Shown: positions 53,998-63,605, counted from the first letter of the stretch. The stretch is DNA of 64,000 bases from Mojavia pulchra JT2-VF2 (GCA_019359325.1 JAHHHN010000009.1:209162-273161), one strand, 5' to 3'. Notes: generated by a model from the sequence alone, not told the origin. Translations and numbers: made by a program.

Positions 53998-54681
53998 ATG
54001 ATTCCCTCTGCTACTGTTACTATCACCAAGCTCAACCATGCTTTTGGGCAAGGAATGTTACGCAAAGCTGTGTTAACTGATATAAATTTGGCAATTTACC
54101 CAAGCGAAATTGTAATTCTTACAGGCCCTTCTGGTAGTGGTAAGACAACTTTACTGTCGCTGATTGGTGGTTTGCGTTCAGTACAGGAAGGAAGTTTAAA
54201 ACTATTTAATCAAGAACTCAGAGGTTGTAATAAAAAGCAATTAACACAAGTACGCAACCAAATCGGCTTTATCTTTCAACATCACAACTTACTCAAATGC
54301 TTGAGTGCTTATGGTAATGTGCGGATGTCCTTGAAATTGCACCCAGAAATTCCCAAATATGAATATCGACAAAGGGCTGTAGCTATTTTAGATGCAGTAG
54401 GATTAAGCGATCGCGTAGACTATTACCCAGAAAACTTATCAGGGGGACAAAAGCAACGAGTAGCGATCGCGCGTGCTTTAGTTGCTCAACCTAAGTTAAT
54501 CTTAGCAGATGAACCCACTTCATCATTAGATAGTAAAACTGGGCGGGATGTGATTGATATTATTCAGCGTCTTGCTAAAGAAGAAGGTTGTTCTGTGTTG
54601 TTGGTAACTCACGATGACCGTATTTTATACATAGCTGATCGCATCGTTCACATGGAAGATGGACGATTACAGGATCGATAA
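53998..54681 (+). CDS. devA: DevA-like ABC exporter ATPase
   Basis: A 227-residue ATPase. Walker A is GPSGSGKTTLLSLIGGL, the signature LSGGQKQRVAIARALVAQP, Walker B LILADEPTSSLD, and the H-loop VTHDDRI. It pairs with the DevC-like permease and lies 36 bases after it. With the DevB-like adaptor it makes a complete inner-membrane part of a TolC-dependent exporter. The cargo is unknown; heterocyst-envelope glycolipid is the best-known cargo of the family. Confidence 0.93.
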   Translation: MIPSATVTITKLNHAFGQGMLRKAVLTDINLAIYPSEIVILTGPSGSGKTTLLSLIGGLRSVQEGSLKLFNQELRGCNKKQLTQVRNQIGFIFQHHNLLKCLSAYGNVRMSLKLHPEIPKYEYRQRAVAILDAVGLSDRVDYYPENLSGGQKQRVAIARALVAQPKLILADEPTSSLDSKTGRDVIDIIQRLAKEEGCSVLLVTHDDRILYIADRIVHMEDGRLQDR

Positions 54682-54911
54682 ATATCACGGATATTGAGGA
54701 AAAGTGTCTTCTTTTCTTCAATAGAGTGATGAATTAATCTTTAAAAGAATTCGATGTTGAGGAAGAATTCAGATTTTAGCCACCAATTGGGGCAACTACT
54801 GCGTCTTCATAGGCAGTATTAATTCCGATTTCTTTGGGCTAACTTTTCTGGAATGGATTCAGCAAACCTCGGTTAAAAAGATTTTGACGTAAGGCGCTGA
54901 TTTACTTTAAT

Positions 54912-56021
54912 TTATTGCATTGCTTTAACCACTGCTGAAGCAATGTTAGCCATCAACTTTTCGCGTACTTCTAAAGGAGCTTTTGAACCAGCAATAAATA
55001 CAGCGATCGCAATCCGTTTCCCGTTGGAGGAACTAATAATTCCAACATCATTAGTGGCAGTACCTGTTTGCAGAACATCTAAACCAGTACCAGTCTTATG
55101 TGCAATTGACCAATTCTTGGTAAGGCCGGCTTTGAGGCGGTTGCGACCGGTTGGAGAATCAGTCATCATCTTGAGTAGTAGCTCAGTAGAATTTTGCTTG
55201 AGTAACTCATTTGAATGCAGTTTTTTCAAAAGGTCAATCATGCCTTTAGGAGTAGCAGTATCTCGTGGGTCAGCAAGGTACTTTTCCAGAGCAGCTTTCT
55301 TCTGTTGCTCAGGAATCTGCTCGATAGCTTGGGCAAATTTTTGCTCGTCAACTAATTCTGGGCTAAAGTTAGTCAGTCCCACGGAATCCGGCTGCATCTG
55401 TTGCTCTAATCTATCAATACGAACATCTTGAATTTTTAGCCGATTCAAGATTAAATTAACTTGTTTTGTGCCACCGATGAGTCGCACTAAGGCATCTGCT
55501 GCTGTATTATCACTAATTCCGACAGAACGCTCAAGAAGGTTTTTGACAGTGAACTGTGCCTTATCACCTTTGATGTCTTTAATGATTGGACTCCATCCAG
55601 GCGCAAACTCTTGACGAGTAATAGTGACTAATTGGTTAAGTGAAATCTTGCCCTCGTCTACGAGTTTGAGAACGGCGATTGCAATAGGAAGCTTGTATAC
55701 GCTTTGCATAGGAAAGCGTTGTTTGCCATTAAGAAACCAACTTTTACCACTATTAAGATCCAATACTCCAATACCGACATTACCTTGAACAGCCGAGATG
55801 TCAAGATTTTCTAGTTGTTCTGAGAGCAATACATTGTTGATTTGCCTGTGTAGAGTAATGTGATTAATTTTTTGCTTAAGCTGTGGTGAAGATACATCAA
55901 TAACGTTTGAAGATGAAGGTATTAGAGATGCTCCTTGTACTTTGGCTGGAAACAGCGTCAACTTCAGCAAAATAATTGTTGCACATGAAAGCCAAAAACG
56001 ATGTACAAACACTGAAAACAT
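54912..56021 (-). CDS. Class A beta-lactamase-like serine hydrolase
   Basis: A 369-residue exported protein with an N-terminal hydrophobic segment. It has the three active-site elements: SVYK with Ser107 and Lys110, SDN at 170-172, and KTG at 309-311. Glu206 in RIDRLEQQMQ is a candidate for the deacylation Glu. The spacing is that of a genuine class A enzyme, closer to the PER-type subgroup than to TEM. The 60 residues after the signal are extra. It could hydrolyse beta-lactams or act on cell-wall fragments; the sequence alone does not show resistance. Confidence 0.82.
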   Translation of the reverse strand: MFSVFVHRFWLSCATIILLKLTLFPAKVQGASLIPSSSNVIDVSSPQLKQKINHITLHRQINNVLLSEQLENLDISAVQGNVGIGVLDLNSGKSWFLNGKQRFPMQSVYKLPIAIAVLKLVDEGKISLNQLVTITRQEFAPGWSPIIKDIKGDKAQFTVKNLLERSVGISDNTAADALVRLIGGTKQVNLILNRLKIQDVRIDRLEQQMQPDSVGLTNFSPELVDEQKFAQAIEQIPEQQKKAALEKYLADPRDTATPKGMIDLLKKLHSNELLKQNSTELLLKMMTDSPTGRNRLKAGLTKNWSIAHKTGTGLDVLQTGTATNDVGIISSSNGKRIAIAVFIAGSKAPLEVREKLMANIASAVVKAMQ

Positions 56022-56118
56022 CTGTCGTTTAGTTTTTGAGGCCAGAGTAAATGATAAACCAATAGTTGAACGGGAGCAATGCTAGGGCAATCGCATCATC
56101 TTAATCACAACCGCAGAT

Positions 56119-56394
56119 GTGTTTGATAATTTAGTCCAAAGATGTGAGCCAATGGATCACATCCTGCCCATGAATGAGCGCCAAGCTCGCTCTATGAACA
56201 AGCTAGAACCTCAACAGCAGTGGGAGGTGTGGCAAACCGCAGTTCAACAAGCGCTCTTCCAAGAACCCACAACAGACTCTGTTGGGCGCAGTTGTATCGG
56301 CTTTCAGGTGAAGCCCGAAAAGTTTTGCACTAGGCTCCTCATCGACACCATCTTTGAATATCGAAAGCTCGACAGGGTTAATAAGCACTATTAG
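56119..56394 (+). CDS. Small ORF, possible fragment of a ParB-like protein
   Basis: A 91-residue ORF. The segment ILPMNERQARSMNKLEPQQQWEVWQTAVQQAL resembles the linker seen after ParB-type nuclease domains in cyanobacterial plasmid and phage proteins; nothing of the ParB core is present. The C-terminal half matches nothing I know. It is probably a relic. Confidence 0.3.
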   Translation: MFDNLVQRCEPMDHILPMNERQARSMNKLEPQQQWEVWQTAVQQALFQEPTTDSVGRSCIGFQVKPEKFCTRLLIDTIFEYRKLDRVNKHY

Positions 56395-56673
56395 AACGAA
56401 TAGTTGTCTTGCACAAGGATGAATTCACAATCTACCTTAGAAAAGATTTTAGGATTTCACAAAAGCAATTATGGTGTTAATACTATCTTGTTCCAATATC
56501 GAGTATTGGCTGAAAATCATCAAACTGTCCTACTTAATTTACTAATAGCATTTACATTGCGACAGCTTTGAAGCATTCGTTTTCATCTAGCAACTGAGAT
56601 GAAATCAATAAAATATGCCCAAATTTATTACTTTCTTAAATTTACTTTTTAATACTCAGGGAACGGAAACTCT

Positions 56674-57666
56674 ATGTTTATTTCCGAATTTCGCTCACAG
56701 GTACTCAAAGGAGTGCAAACTCTTAAGCAATTTTGGTCAATCAACCAGCCGCTGACCTTCGTTGGTATTTTTACTTTTGGGCTGTTGCTGTTGATGCTGC
56801 CAGGGTTGCTAATTGATGAGCGCGTCATTACTGGCGCACCTGCTTGGCTCAAACCATGCAAGTTTGCGTTTTCAACTTCAGTGTATTCGTTCACTTTAGT
56901 ATGGCTGTTGGGTTTGCTCAAACAACATCGGCAGCTAGCTACTTTAGCTGCTAATGCCACAGCTTTTGCATTGGTTGTGCAAATAGTAGTCATCATAATC
57001 CAGGTATTACGGGGTACAACCAGTCACTTCAACTTTAGTACTCCTCAAGATGAAGCGCTCTGGAGATTCATGGAAATTGCGCTGATCTTGCTTTGGGTAG
57101 CAACTTTGGTTACGGTAATTTTACTGCTGCTAGAGCCGTTGGATAAACCTGTTTTGGCGCTGGCGCTGCGGTTTTCACTTTTTTTGACCTTCATTGGCAT
57201 GGGCTTGGGCTTTTTCATGACTCTACCGACACCTGAGCAACATTCCGCGCTGGTGGCAGGTCAGCTAGTGTTACATATTGGCGCTCACAGTGTGGGAGTA
57301 CCCGATGGTGGCCCTAGCATCCCTATCTTATATTTAAATACACAGGGTGGTGATTTACGACTTCCTCATTTGGTAGGTATTCATGCTGTACAAGTTTTAC
57401 CATTAGTAAGCTGGTTAATTACTTTTAGTTTGTCGCACCTCGGACAGCGCACACAGGTGGCTTTGATGTGGGTTGCCAGTCTTAGTTATGCTATGTTGAT
57501 GTTTCTATTTACCTGGCAAGCATTGCGGGCCCAGCCTATAACGTCACCCGACGCACTGACCTTAGCTGCTCTTGCTGGCTTAGTTGCATTCACTCTCATT
57601 GCAAGTCTAATAACTTTAGCAACTGACCACTATCAATCCATTACAACTCAAGACTTTAGCAGTTAA
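56674..57666 (+). CDS. Multi-pass membrane protein of unknown function
   Basis: A 330-residue protein with about eight hydrophobic segments, including LTFVGIFTFGLLLLMLPGLL, FALVVQIVVIIIQVL, LILLWVATLVTVILLLL and VLPLVSWLITFSL. Between segments are charged loops such as APAWLKPCKFAFS and IPILYLNTQGGDLRLPHLVGIHAVQ, the latter with conserved-looking His. No transporter or enzyme motif was recognised. It is a single gene with free intergenic space on both sides. Confidence 0.7.
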   Translation: MFISEFRSQVLKGVQTLKQFWSINQPLTFVGIFTFGLLLLMLPGLLIDERVITGAPAWLKPCKFAFSTSVYSFTLVWLLGLLKQHRQLATLAANATAFALVVQIVVIIIQVLRGTTSHFNFSTPQDEALWRFMEIALILLWVATLVTVILLLLEPLDKPVLALALRFSLFLTFIGMGLGFFMTLPTPEQHSALVAGQLVLHIGAHSVGVPDGGPSIPILYLNTQGGDLRLPHLVGIHAVQVLPLVSWLITFSLSHLGQRTQVALMWVASLSYAMLMFLFTWQALRAQPITSPDALTLAALAGLVAFTLIASLITLATDHYQSITTQDFSS

Positions 57667-58080
57667 AGCTTTCTGCTTCTCAAAATTGCAAACAGATTTT
57701 TTTGTTAGAGTAATGTTGTTGACCAAGCGATGTTTGAAATCCCTATAAATTGAGGATAGTTTATCTTGTCTGGACATTGTTGCTTTTAAAACAGCGCGAT
57801 AAAAATATTTATTTGGCTCTTCATTATTTAGTATCAGCACTACTTTAATCCCAGCCTGACATCAGCCCTATGGGGTAATGATATTCAACATGACCGTGAT
57901 GCAGCCATTGTTTGTTACTGGTGGGATTTGATGAAGCCTGCAAAACGTTTTCTTAGCACGTTTTCTTAACAATAGTTCAATAGGCAAGGCTACAGAAATT
58001 TTAAAAATAGTGCAAGCGGAACTAATAACTCAGAATTATCATCACTTGTCATGAAGTTGCTGATTTCAAAGTGACAAAAT
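57667..58080. other. Gene-free stretch
   Basis: About 410 A/T-rich bases between the membrane protein and S41 peptidase genes. A small piece near 57900 reads HDRDAAIVCYWWDLMKP, which may be a worn gene relic. No clear regulatory site was seen. Confidence 0.35.
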
Positions 58081-59376
58081 ATGAGAGTATTTGGGCTTAC
58101 TTTTTTCAAACATTCAGCCAGAGCATTTATACTAAGTATTTCTGTTTTACTTCTGCTATGGTTGAGTTCGCCACTTCTGCCAATATTAGCAAAACCAGAA
58201 ACTCAAATTTTTGAGCAAGTTTGGCAAACAGTAAACGATAACTTTTATGATCCCAACTTGAATGGAGTAGATTGGAAAGCCGTTAAAAAACAATATCAAC
58301 TTCAGCTAGTAAAAGCTCGCTCAAGCAAAGATGTTGCTGTTGTCCTTAATCAAATGCTTTCTCAACTCAAATCTTCTCATACTCGGTTTTATACTCAAGA
58401 TGAACCTGCTTACTATCAACTTTTAGGAATTTTTCAGCCTCGAAATCCTGATTTAAATAAGCAATTAAAACAGTTTTTTCCCAAAGGTAAAATTGAATAC
58501 ACTGATATTGGCTTGTTTACCAAAGATATTAATGGCAAAACATTTACTAGTTCTATTCTTGATGAAAGCCCGGCTGCCAAAGCTGGCTTCAAGGTAGGTG
58601 ACCAAATTTTAAGTGTTGATGGTCGTCCCTATCATCCAATACACTCTTTTGCTGGAAAAGCAGGCCAAACTGTCAAGATGTTGATACAGCGATCGCCTGA
58701 ACCGAGCAGCCAGCAAGAAATTGCTGTCGTGCCAAAAATTTTTGATGCTAGCACAATGTTCTTGCAAGCTCAGACAGCCAGTATTGAGCTAATTGAGCAA
58801 GAAAACAAGAAAGTTGGTTATATCCATATATGGTCAAATGCAGCTGACCTCTACCAGCAACAACTTCAAGATGAACTAATTTATGGTCGCTTAAAAAATG
58901 CAGACGGTTTAGTTTTAGATTTGAGAGATGGATGGGGTGGAGGAGATATTAGTTATCTCAACATCTTTAGCGCCAAACACAATCTCAGCATCACTAACAT
59001 TCCACGAGATCAGCGACGTTATACCTATAATTATCAATGGAAAAAACCTGTAGTGATGATAGTCAATGAGGGCAGCCGTAGTAGTAAAGAAATTCTCGCG
59101 TTTGGCTTTCAACAAAGTAAGATGGGGCCAGTTATTGGAACTCAAACAGCAGGAGCCGTACTTGGAGGTCGTCCTTTTTTAATGCGAGATGGTAGCCTAC
59201 TTTATGTTGCAGTTACGAATGTATTCGTTAATGGCAATCAAAGGCTGGAAGGCAAAGGTGTAATACCAGACATTAATATTCCATTCCCCCTAGAATATGC
59301 CCAAGGAGTAGATCCTCAAAAACAAAAAACTATAGAAACTGTGTTACAAGCACAATTTCCACCAACAGATAAATAG
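58081..59376 (+). CDS. S41-family carboxyl-terminal-type peptidase with PDZ domain
   Basis: A 431-residue exported serine peptidase. An N-terminal signal segment (AFILSISVLLLLWLSSPLLPILA) is followed by a helical region (EQVWQTVNDNFYDPNLNGVDW), a PDZ domain (about 135-225, SPAAKAGFKVGDQILSVDGRP) and the tail-protease core (GYIHIWSN, GLVLDLRDGWGGG, MIVNEGSRSSKEILAFGFQ, GTQTAGAVLGG). The Ser/Lys catalytic dyad should lie in GSRSSKEI and downstream. Its role may be processing or quality control in the periplasm. It is shorter and more divergent than CtpA, which matures the D1 protein. Confidence 0.85.
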   Translation: MRVFGLTFFKHSARAFILSISVLLLLWLSSPLLPILAKPETQIFEQVWQTVNDNFYDPNLNGVDWKAVKKQYQLQLVKARSSKDVAVVLNQMLSQLKSSHTRFYTQDEPAYYQLLGIFQPRNPDLNKQLKQFFPKGKIEYTDIGLFTKDINGKTFTSSILDESPAAKAGFKVGDQILSVDGRPYHPIHSFAGKAGQTVKMLIQRSPEPSSQQEIAVVPKIFDASTMFLQAQTASIELIEQENKKVGYIHIWSNAADLYQQQLQDELIYGRLKNADGLVLDLRDGWGGGDISYLNIFSAKHNLSITNIPRDQRRYTYNYQWKKPVVMIVNEGSRSSKEILAFGFQQSKMGPVIGTQTAGAVLGGRPFLMRDGSLLYVAVTNVFVNGNQRLEGKGVIPDINIPFPLEYAQGVDPQKQKTIETVLQAQFPPTDK

Positions 59377-59589
59377 CTCAAAATGCTTCTAAAGATTCAA
59401 ACCAATATCAATCACTACACTTATCCAATTTTTATTTTCCTGACTAACTCTGAGAGGCTATTTTTTTCCGCCTAGAGTCACAGACAGAACAGCAGTATTT
59501 TGAAAGTTATCCGTGGGGCGGTAATTTCAAAACTGATATATGAAATAAACTAAAATAAACGCTAAAGTGGCAGTAGTCAGTTTACCGGG

Positions 59590-60015
59590 ATGAAGTGTAT
59601 GAGTTGGGTCATGCCTACTACCGAGATGACCTTCCCCTTATGGGGTTTAGCAATTTTCATCATCTGGACGATTACTGTTGTTGCGCTTCTGCTCACAGTC
59701 AGGATTCGGCATTTATCTGCTGGTGGTTCGCCAAAAGATTTCGGAACACCAAACGAAGAAAGCTTGCTTTGGCGACTATTTCGAGCGCAGTCTAATTTAG
59801 TAGAAAACCTTCCTTTATATATAGGAGTTGTGTTTCTGCTCACAGTTCGGGGTGTATCTGGAGCAGCGGTAGATTTGCTTGTTGTTTTGTACATCGGATT
59901 TCGGCTTGTGCATTCAGTGATTCACATAGCTGGACTCAATCCGACATTTCGGCTTTTAAGCTTAGTTATTCAGTTAGTCTGCTTGGTCGCTTTGACTGCT
60001 TTGGCAATCTTCTAG
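59590..60015 (+). CDS. MAPEG family membrane protein, second copy
   Basis: A 141-residue membrane protein with about four helices and the segment NEESLLWRLFRAQSNLVENLPLYIGVVFLL, typical of MAPEG proteins (Glu-Asn-Pro motif in the second helix), plus YIGFRLVHSVIHI. It is only distantly similar to the one at 5149. Function unknown. A DUF1772 remnant follows 34 bases downstream. Confidence 0.78.
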   Translation: MKCMSWVMPTTEMTFPLWGLAIFIIWTITVVALLLTVRIRHLSAGGSPKDFGTPNEESLLWRLFRAQSNLVENLPLYIGVVFLLTVRGVSGAAVDLLVVLYIGFRLVHSVIHIAGLNPTFRLLSLVIQLVCLVALTALAIF

Positions 60016-60049
60016 CTGAGAAAATGAATTTTCAAAAGGCTAAAAGCCG

Positions 60050-60593
60050 ATGCAGGGAATTACCGCTATGCAATCCATTAATATTACGGTGATCAATTCA
60101 TTGTTTATGACGGCGTTTCTCGGAACGGGCGCGGCTTGCATCCTTGTTTTAATCTCCTCGCTGTTTAGGTAACGTGAGTTCGACAAACCTCTGCCTCCCA
60201 GCCTCCCTTTCCTACAAGGCGCTACGGTGTACGCACATCTGTGTACTAAACCGAAATCATTGTAGATCCGTCATTATCCTCCAATTTATCGGAGGATAAT
60301 GACGGATTTTAGCCCCCCTTTTTAAGGGGGGTTGGGGGGATCAAAAGGTTGTGGGGCAAGTTTATAAGATTTGTGTGTAGACCGTAGCTTAAAAAGGGAG
60401 AGAGGAATGGAAGCGGGGTTTTTTAGATCTGTGACAATCGTGTTCAATGTGCCGCTGAACGAAGCACTGGCGCTCGTCGAGCCGGACAGCACTGAGGGCG
60501 CGAGGCTATGGGCTAGCTACCTTGCCAACTGGACTGTTTAGAATTACATTCGGGCAGCTGCTGCATCACTCACTATCTCGCTTTGCCATCATT
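60050..60593 (+). pseudogene. DUF1772 (anthrone oxygenase-like) gene, middle replaced by repeat DNA
   Basis: The first 40 codons (MQGITAMQSINITVINSLF to LVLISSLFR) match the N-terminus of small DUF1772 membrane proteins and stop at 60172. From about 60430 the DNA resumes the family's C-terminal part (VFNVPLNEALALVEPDSTEGARLW, YLANWTV). It then hits TAG where the family has Trp, and continues NYIRAAAASLTISL to 60593. About 250 bases of foreign repeat DNA, including a 17-pair hairpin, replace roughly 80-90 codons. The gene is dead. Confidence 0.75.
60266..60307. repeat. 17-pair perfect hairpin within the DUF1772 remnant
   Basis: ATCCGTCATTATCCTCC, an eight-base loop, then GGAGGATAATGACGGAT. 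It is followed by TTTT and by a G/C-rich run (AGCCCCCCTTTTTAAGGGG), itself a known type of cyanobacterial hairpin. It is either part of a miniature inserted element or a strong terminator. Confidence 0.7.
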
Positions 60594-61471
60594 AGAAACT
60601 GTAAAATATGTTGAGATATGATTTGCGGCTGTTCAAGTTGGGGGGCATGACCGCAATTGTTAAGCTTTATTAGCTGAGAATTGGCAATGTCTTGCTGAAA
60701 CTTTTCTGCATCTTCAGATGCCAGCATATCATCCGCTTCTCCCCATAAAATCAGTGTTGGTTTATCAATTTGGGCAATTCTATTTGCCAAGTCAGTGTAA
60801 CCACCAGTTTTGACATAAGAAATCATTGCATCATACCAAAGCGGCATTTCTTGGTGTAACATCGCGCACTGAATAGCCAAAAGTAATTTGGCATTCAAAT
60901 TAGCTAAAATACTGGCTAAATTTAATGCCAAAATGTGGCGTTGACGCAGGTATTCCACAGCAAAGAAGTCAAAAGGAGGAAACAAGTATTTGCTAAATGT
61001 AGGAGCGCCTGTGTAACCTAAGCTATTAATCAATACTAACGATTTCACAACTTGAGGATAAGTGAGAGTAAAATCAATTGCAGTTGCGCCTCCCATTGAT
61101 GCCCCTACTAGTATGATAGGTTTGTTGATTAAAGTTTTCCAAAAGTCATAAAAGTGAATTTTGATTGCATTAGGGCTGTAGTTTATTTCTTTTTGCCTTT
61201 GTGTAAAGCCAAAACCTAACAAATCTACTGCCCATGTTTCATTTTGCGCCGCAAGTAATGGCAACAGAAGACGGAATTCTAAGATAGAACTGTCGAAGCC
61301 GTGCAGCAACACAATTGGTGTTCCTCCAAGACCTTTGTGAATGTAGGTGGTGAGGATTGATTGTTGGCTGAGGGAGGTTGTAAGGGCAATTTTCTCAATA
61401 CTCTGGACAAAAGCGATCGCCTCTGGGTCTGTTATTTGATTAACTTGTGATGGCAGAAAATTAGGAAACAT
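60566..61471 (-). CDS. Alpha/beta hydrolase
   Basis: A 301-residue alpha/beta hydrolase. The oxyanion region is VLLHGFDSSILEFR, the nucleophile elbow is VGASMGGATA with the Ser, the acid is in LWGEADDML, and the His is in NNCGHAPQLEQP. All members of the triad are present. The N-terminal 30 residues precede the fold. The substrate is unknown; esterases and C-C hydrolases share this pattern. It is convergent with the DUF1772 remnant, whose 3' end it overlaps. Confidence 0.85.
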   Translation of the reverse strand: MFPNFLPSQVNQITDPEAIAFVQSIEKIALTTSLSQQSILTTYIHKGLGGTPIVLLHGFDSSILEFRLLLPLLAAQNETWAVDLLGFGFTQRQKEINYSPNAIKIHFYDFWKTLINKPIILVGASMGGATAIDFTLTYPQVVKSLVLINSLGYTGAPTFSKYLFPPFDFFAVEYLRQRHILALNLASILANLNAKLLLAIQCAMLHQEMPLWYDAMISYVKTGGYTDLANRIAQIDKPTLILWGEADDMLASEDAEKFQQDIANSQLIKLNNCGHAPQLEQPQIISQHILQFLMMAKRDSE

Positions 61472-61614
61472 TAGAGCAATCTAATCAGGTAAGGGCAACA
61501 GGATTACTAGCATTGTTATTAACAATAGTGGGATAAATTCAAATATAAGAGTGGTCAGGGAATGAGATTGATATTTTTGGAATTATTGCAAGATATTTAT
61601 TGAAAATCAAACAG

Positions 61615-62151
61615 TTAGTTCGCAATTTCTTGCTCTTTCTTCAGGTAGTGACAAACTCCTTGACTCATTTGTTGGAAATTGGGTGGAATCTGTTTTCCTA
61701 ATGAATTCTCAACGATGCGGGCGATCGCCACTGTTAACTGCTGTGGTGTACCCTTTATCTGCTGCGGGTCAATAATTAGTTCGCCCCGGCTCTGGATTAG
61801 CGTTCCTTTATCATCTTCGAGAAAGTGATTTTTGCCCGTACAGTGAACTGCTTCAGTAAAGACGTGGGTTTTGATGTGCCAACTAGTTGTATATTCAGAA
61901 TTATTCCAAATAGATTCTTCTGTCCAATTAAGTAAATCTTCGCTTAAAAAAGCACGCGCTAGTGCTGGAACATTGGCACCACCATACCAATCATGTACTA
62001 GGTATAAAAGTCCGTCTTGCTTTTGGCTTGATTTGAGCTGAATTTGTCTAACCTTTGACATATAGGGCACAAGTTCCGTTAGCTTGTCTCGGTAAGTGGC
62101 ATAAACCAAAGGGCGAGCAAAGGGAATATAGGCATTGATGGAGATCAACAT
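61615..62151 (-). CDS. SRPBCC-like hypothetical protein
   Basis: A 178-residue soluble protein: MLISINAYIPFARPLVYATYRDKLTELVPYM, then mixed beta strands (GLLYLVHDWYGG, TTSWHIKTHVFTEAVHCTGKNHFLEDDKG, IQSRGELIIDP). It ends with a long helix (VAIARIVENSLGKQIPPNF). The pattern suits the START/SRPBCC lipid-binding fold. The start at 62151 follows GAGG; the frame opens 36 bases earlier. No enzymatic motif. The ligand and role are unknown. Confidence 0.65.
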   Translation of the reverse strand: MLISINAYIPFARPLVYATYRDKLTELVPYMSKVRQIQLKSSQKQDGLLYLVHDWYGGANVPALARAFLSEDLLNWTEESIWNNSEYTTSWHIKTHVFTEAVHCTGKNHFLEDDKGTLIQSRGELIIDPQQIKGTPQQLTVAIARIVENSLGKQIPPNFQQMSQGVCHYLKKEQEIAN

Positions 62152-62456
62152 AGAAAGTCCTCGTGCATTACTGCACGTTGGTAGCACAAAGCGTTATTTA
62201 GGTTGTAGTCAAGAAAGCTTTCCATTGCTTCTATCAAAGTGGATAGTTATCGCTTTCTTCCCAATAGCAGCCCAAAGCTACGATCAAACAATTTATTGAA
62301 TTGGTCAGCCTTAAGATGTAGTGATACTATGTTGCGATCAGACAGATTTGGATTTCCTCACCTCTGCTGCCCTAATTTACTATCTTTGAATGCAACTCGG
62401 TATGAGGAGGTCAAAGGAATCGATGGAAACTGACGCCTAGCTGTTAAAGATTTGAG
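62152..62456. other. Gene-free stretch
   Basis: About 305 bases between the SRPBCC-like gene and a monooxygenase fragment. The short plus-strand ORF here (62239-62433) shows no family features. Nothing else recognised. Confidence 0.35.
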
Positions 62457-62711
62457 TTATGAATCAAAGGAAGGTTTGGGTAGCTCATCATTTAATGCCC
62501 AGTTACCAATATCCCGAACCTTGTAATCTACTGGATCATGGAGGGTAAAAGTACGGAGGTTACGCCAGTAGCGATCAAAGCCATGTTTTTTGCTGGTGGC
62601 GCGTGCGCCCATCACTTCAAAGATGCGGTTGGTGATGTTTAAGCCGACTCTGGTAGCTAGGATTTTGACAGTTGCGATCGCGCTCCTGCTTTGGTGTTCC
62701 TCCTTCCGCAT
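62457..62711 (-). pseudogene. C-terminal fragment of a DszC/SfnB-type flavin monooxygenase
   Basis: An 84-residue remnant. VKILATRVGLNITNRIFEVMGARATSKKHGFDRYWRN, then RTFTLHDPVDYKVRDIGNWAL, is the C-terminal end of acyl-CoA-dehydrogenase-fold monooxygenases used in sulphur scavenging. The N-terminal 300 residues or so are gone and the DNA upstream is not in frame. It is a decayed gene, unrelated in detail to the intact flavoprotein at 28981. Confidence 0.8.
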
Positions 62712-62813
62712 CCCGTTCTACCGCAGTTTGGGCAAACGGTGGTGTTGAGAATTGCAGTAAGGCTTTCCTCAAGTAGATTGACTGGTTAATCGCAAAATAG
62801 CAAATAATAGATT

Positions 62814-63308
62814 ATGAACAAACGGTATTTTTTACAGGCTAACGCGGCGCTAGTGGGCGCAGCATTGTTATTACCTTATACCAACTGGAGAGCAGCAACT
62901 ATGGCAACTTCTAATACCGAATATGAAATTACCAAATCCGAGGAAGAGTGGCGTAAAATACTAACGCCGGAACAATTTCATGTACTACGTAAACATGGAA
63001 CTGAACGTGCTCACACTAGCCCACTCGATAAACAATATACCCAAGGCGCTTATGTGTGCGCTGCCTGTGAACAGCCACTATTCACATCTGAAACCAAATT
63101 TAATAGTGGAACTGGCTGGCCCAGCTTTTTTAACCCAATTGAAGGTGCGATCGGCACAACTGTAGATCGGTCGCTTTTTATGACTAGAACTGAAGTGCAT
63201 TGTAGTCGCTGTGGTGGGCATCTGGGTCATGTGTTTAACGACGGGCCAGCGCCTACTGGTAAGCGCTACTGTATGAACGGTGTCGCGCTTAAGTTTATTC
63301 CTGCTTGA
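62814..63308 (+). CDS. msrB: Peptide methionine-(R)-S-oxide reductase MsrB, probably exported
   Basis: It reduces the R form of methionine sulphoxide in proteins. The 164 aa product has two CxxC zinc pairs (CAAC and CSRC), GTGWPSFFNP, GGHLGHVFNDGP and the catalytic Cys in RYCMNGVALKF. The N-terminal 30 residues form a hydrophobic signal-like segment (KRYFLQANAALVGAALLLPY), so this copy probably works outside the cytoplasm. A second Met (residue 30) would give a cytosolic form. Confidence 0.92.
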   Translation: MNKRYFLQANAALVGAALLLPYTNWRAATMATSNTEYEITKSEEEWRKILTPEQFHVLRKHGTERAHTSPLDKQYTQGAYVCAACEQPLFTSETKFNSGTGWPSFFNPIEGAIGTTVDRSLFMTRTEVHCSRCGGHLGHVFNDGPAPTGKRYCMNGVALKFIPA

Positions 63309-63317
63309 TATTTTCAC

Positions 63318-63482
63318 TTAAAGCAGATATTTAATAGGTTAAAAATTCTAGTTCCCCTTGCAATTGGATTGGTAAGCTGCTTTTGGTTGCAAGGCTGTTC
63401 ACCACCAAACGAAGCTACAAATAAGCTTCAGGGGAAACTAGTGTTAACCGACTTTAGTACCATTGCACCCTTAGCGGCATAA
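63318..63482 (+). pseudogene. Lipoprotein N-terminal fragment (metal-binding ABC type)
   Basis: The frame reads KQIFNRLKILVPLAIGLVSC, FWLQGCSPPNEATNK, LQGKLVLTDFSTIAPLAA and then stops. It has a signal segment with the lipobox LQGC and then a beta strand as in ZnuA-type metal-binding lipoproteins. No ATG lies upstream in frame, and the rest of the protein is missing. It is a relic; the ZnuA assignment is weak. Confidence 0.5.
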
Positions 63483-63552
63483 ATCAGCAAACGCTTTGAG
63501 GCGTTGCATATTTGCGGGATGAATTGAGATTTTTGACTAAGGTTAAAGGTAG

Positions 63553-63605
63553 ATTCTACCCTAAAGAGCGGGAACCCTCTTCTCCTGCAAAGACGCTAAC
63601 GCGAA
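63553..63605. repeat. Dispersed repeat matching 5862-5913
   Basis: It shares TCTACCCT, AGAGCGGGAACCCTCTTCT and ACGCTAACGCGAAC with the segment near 5862. It is non-coding; the ORF drawn through it is an artefact of the repeat. Confidence 0.55.

Noticed and set aside
54912..56021. Antibiotic resistance determinant linked to the exporter
   Set aside because: The class A motifs are present, but there is no evidence of substrate or mobility, and the gene is opposite in strand to devBCA.
62457..62711. A second functional flavin monooxygenase for the pathway
   Set aside because: Only the last 84 residues remain and no frame continues upstream.
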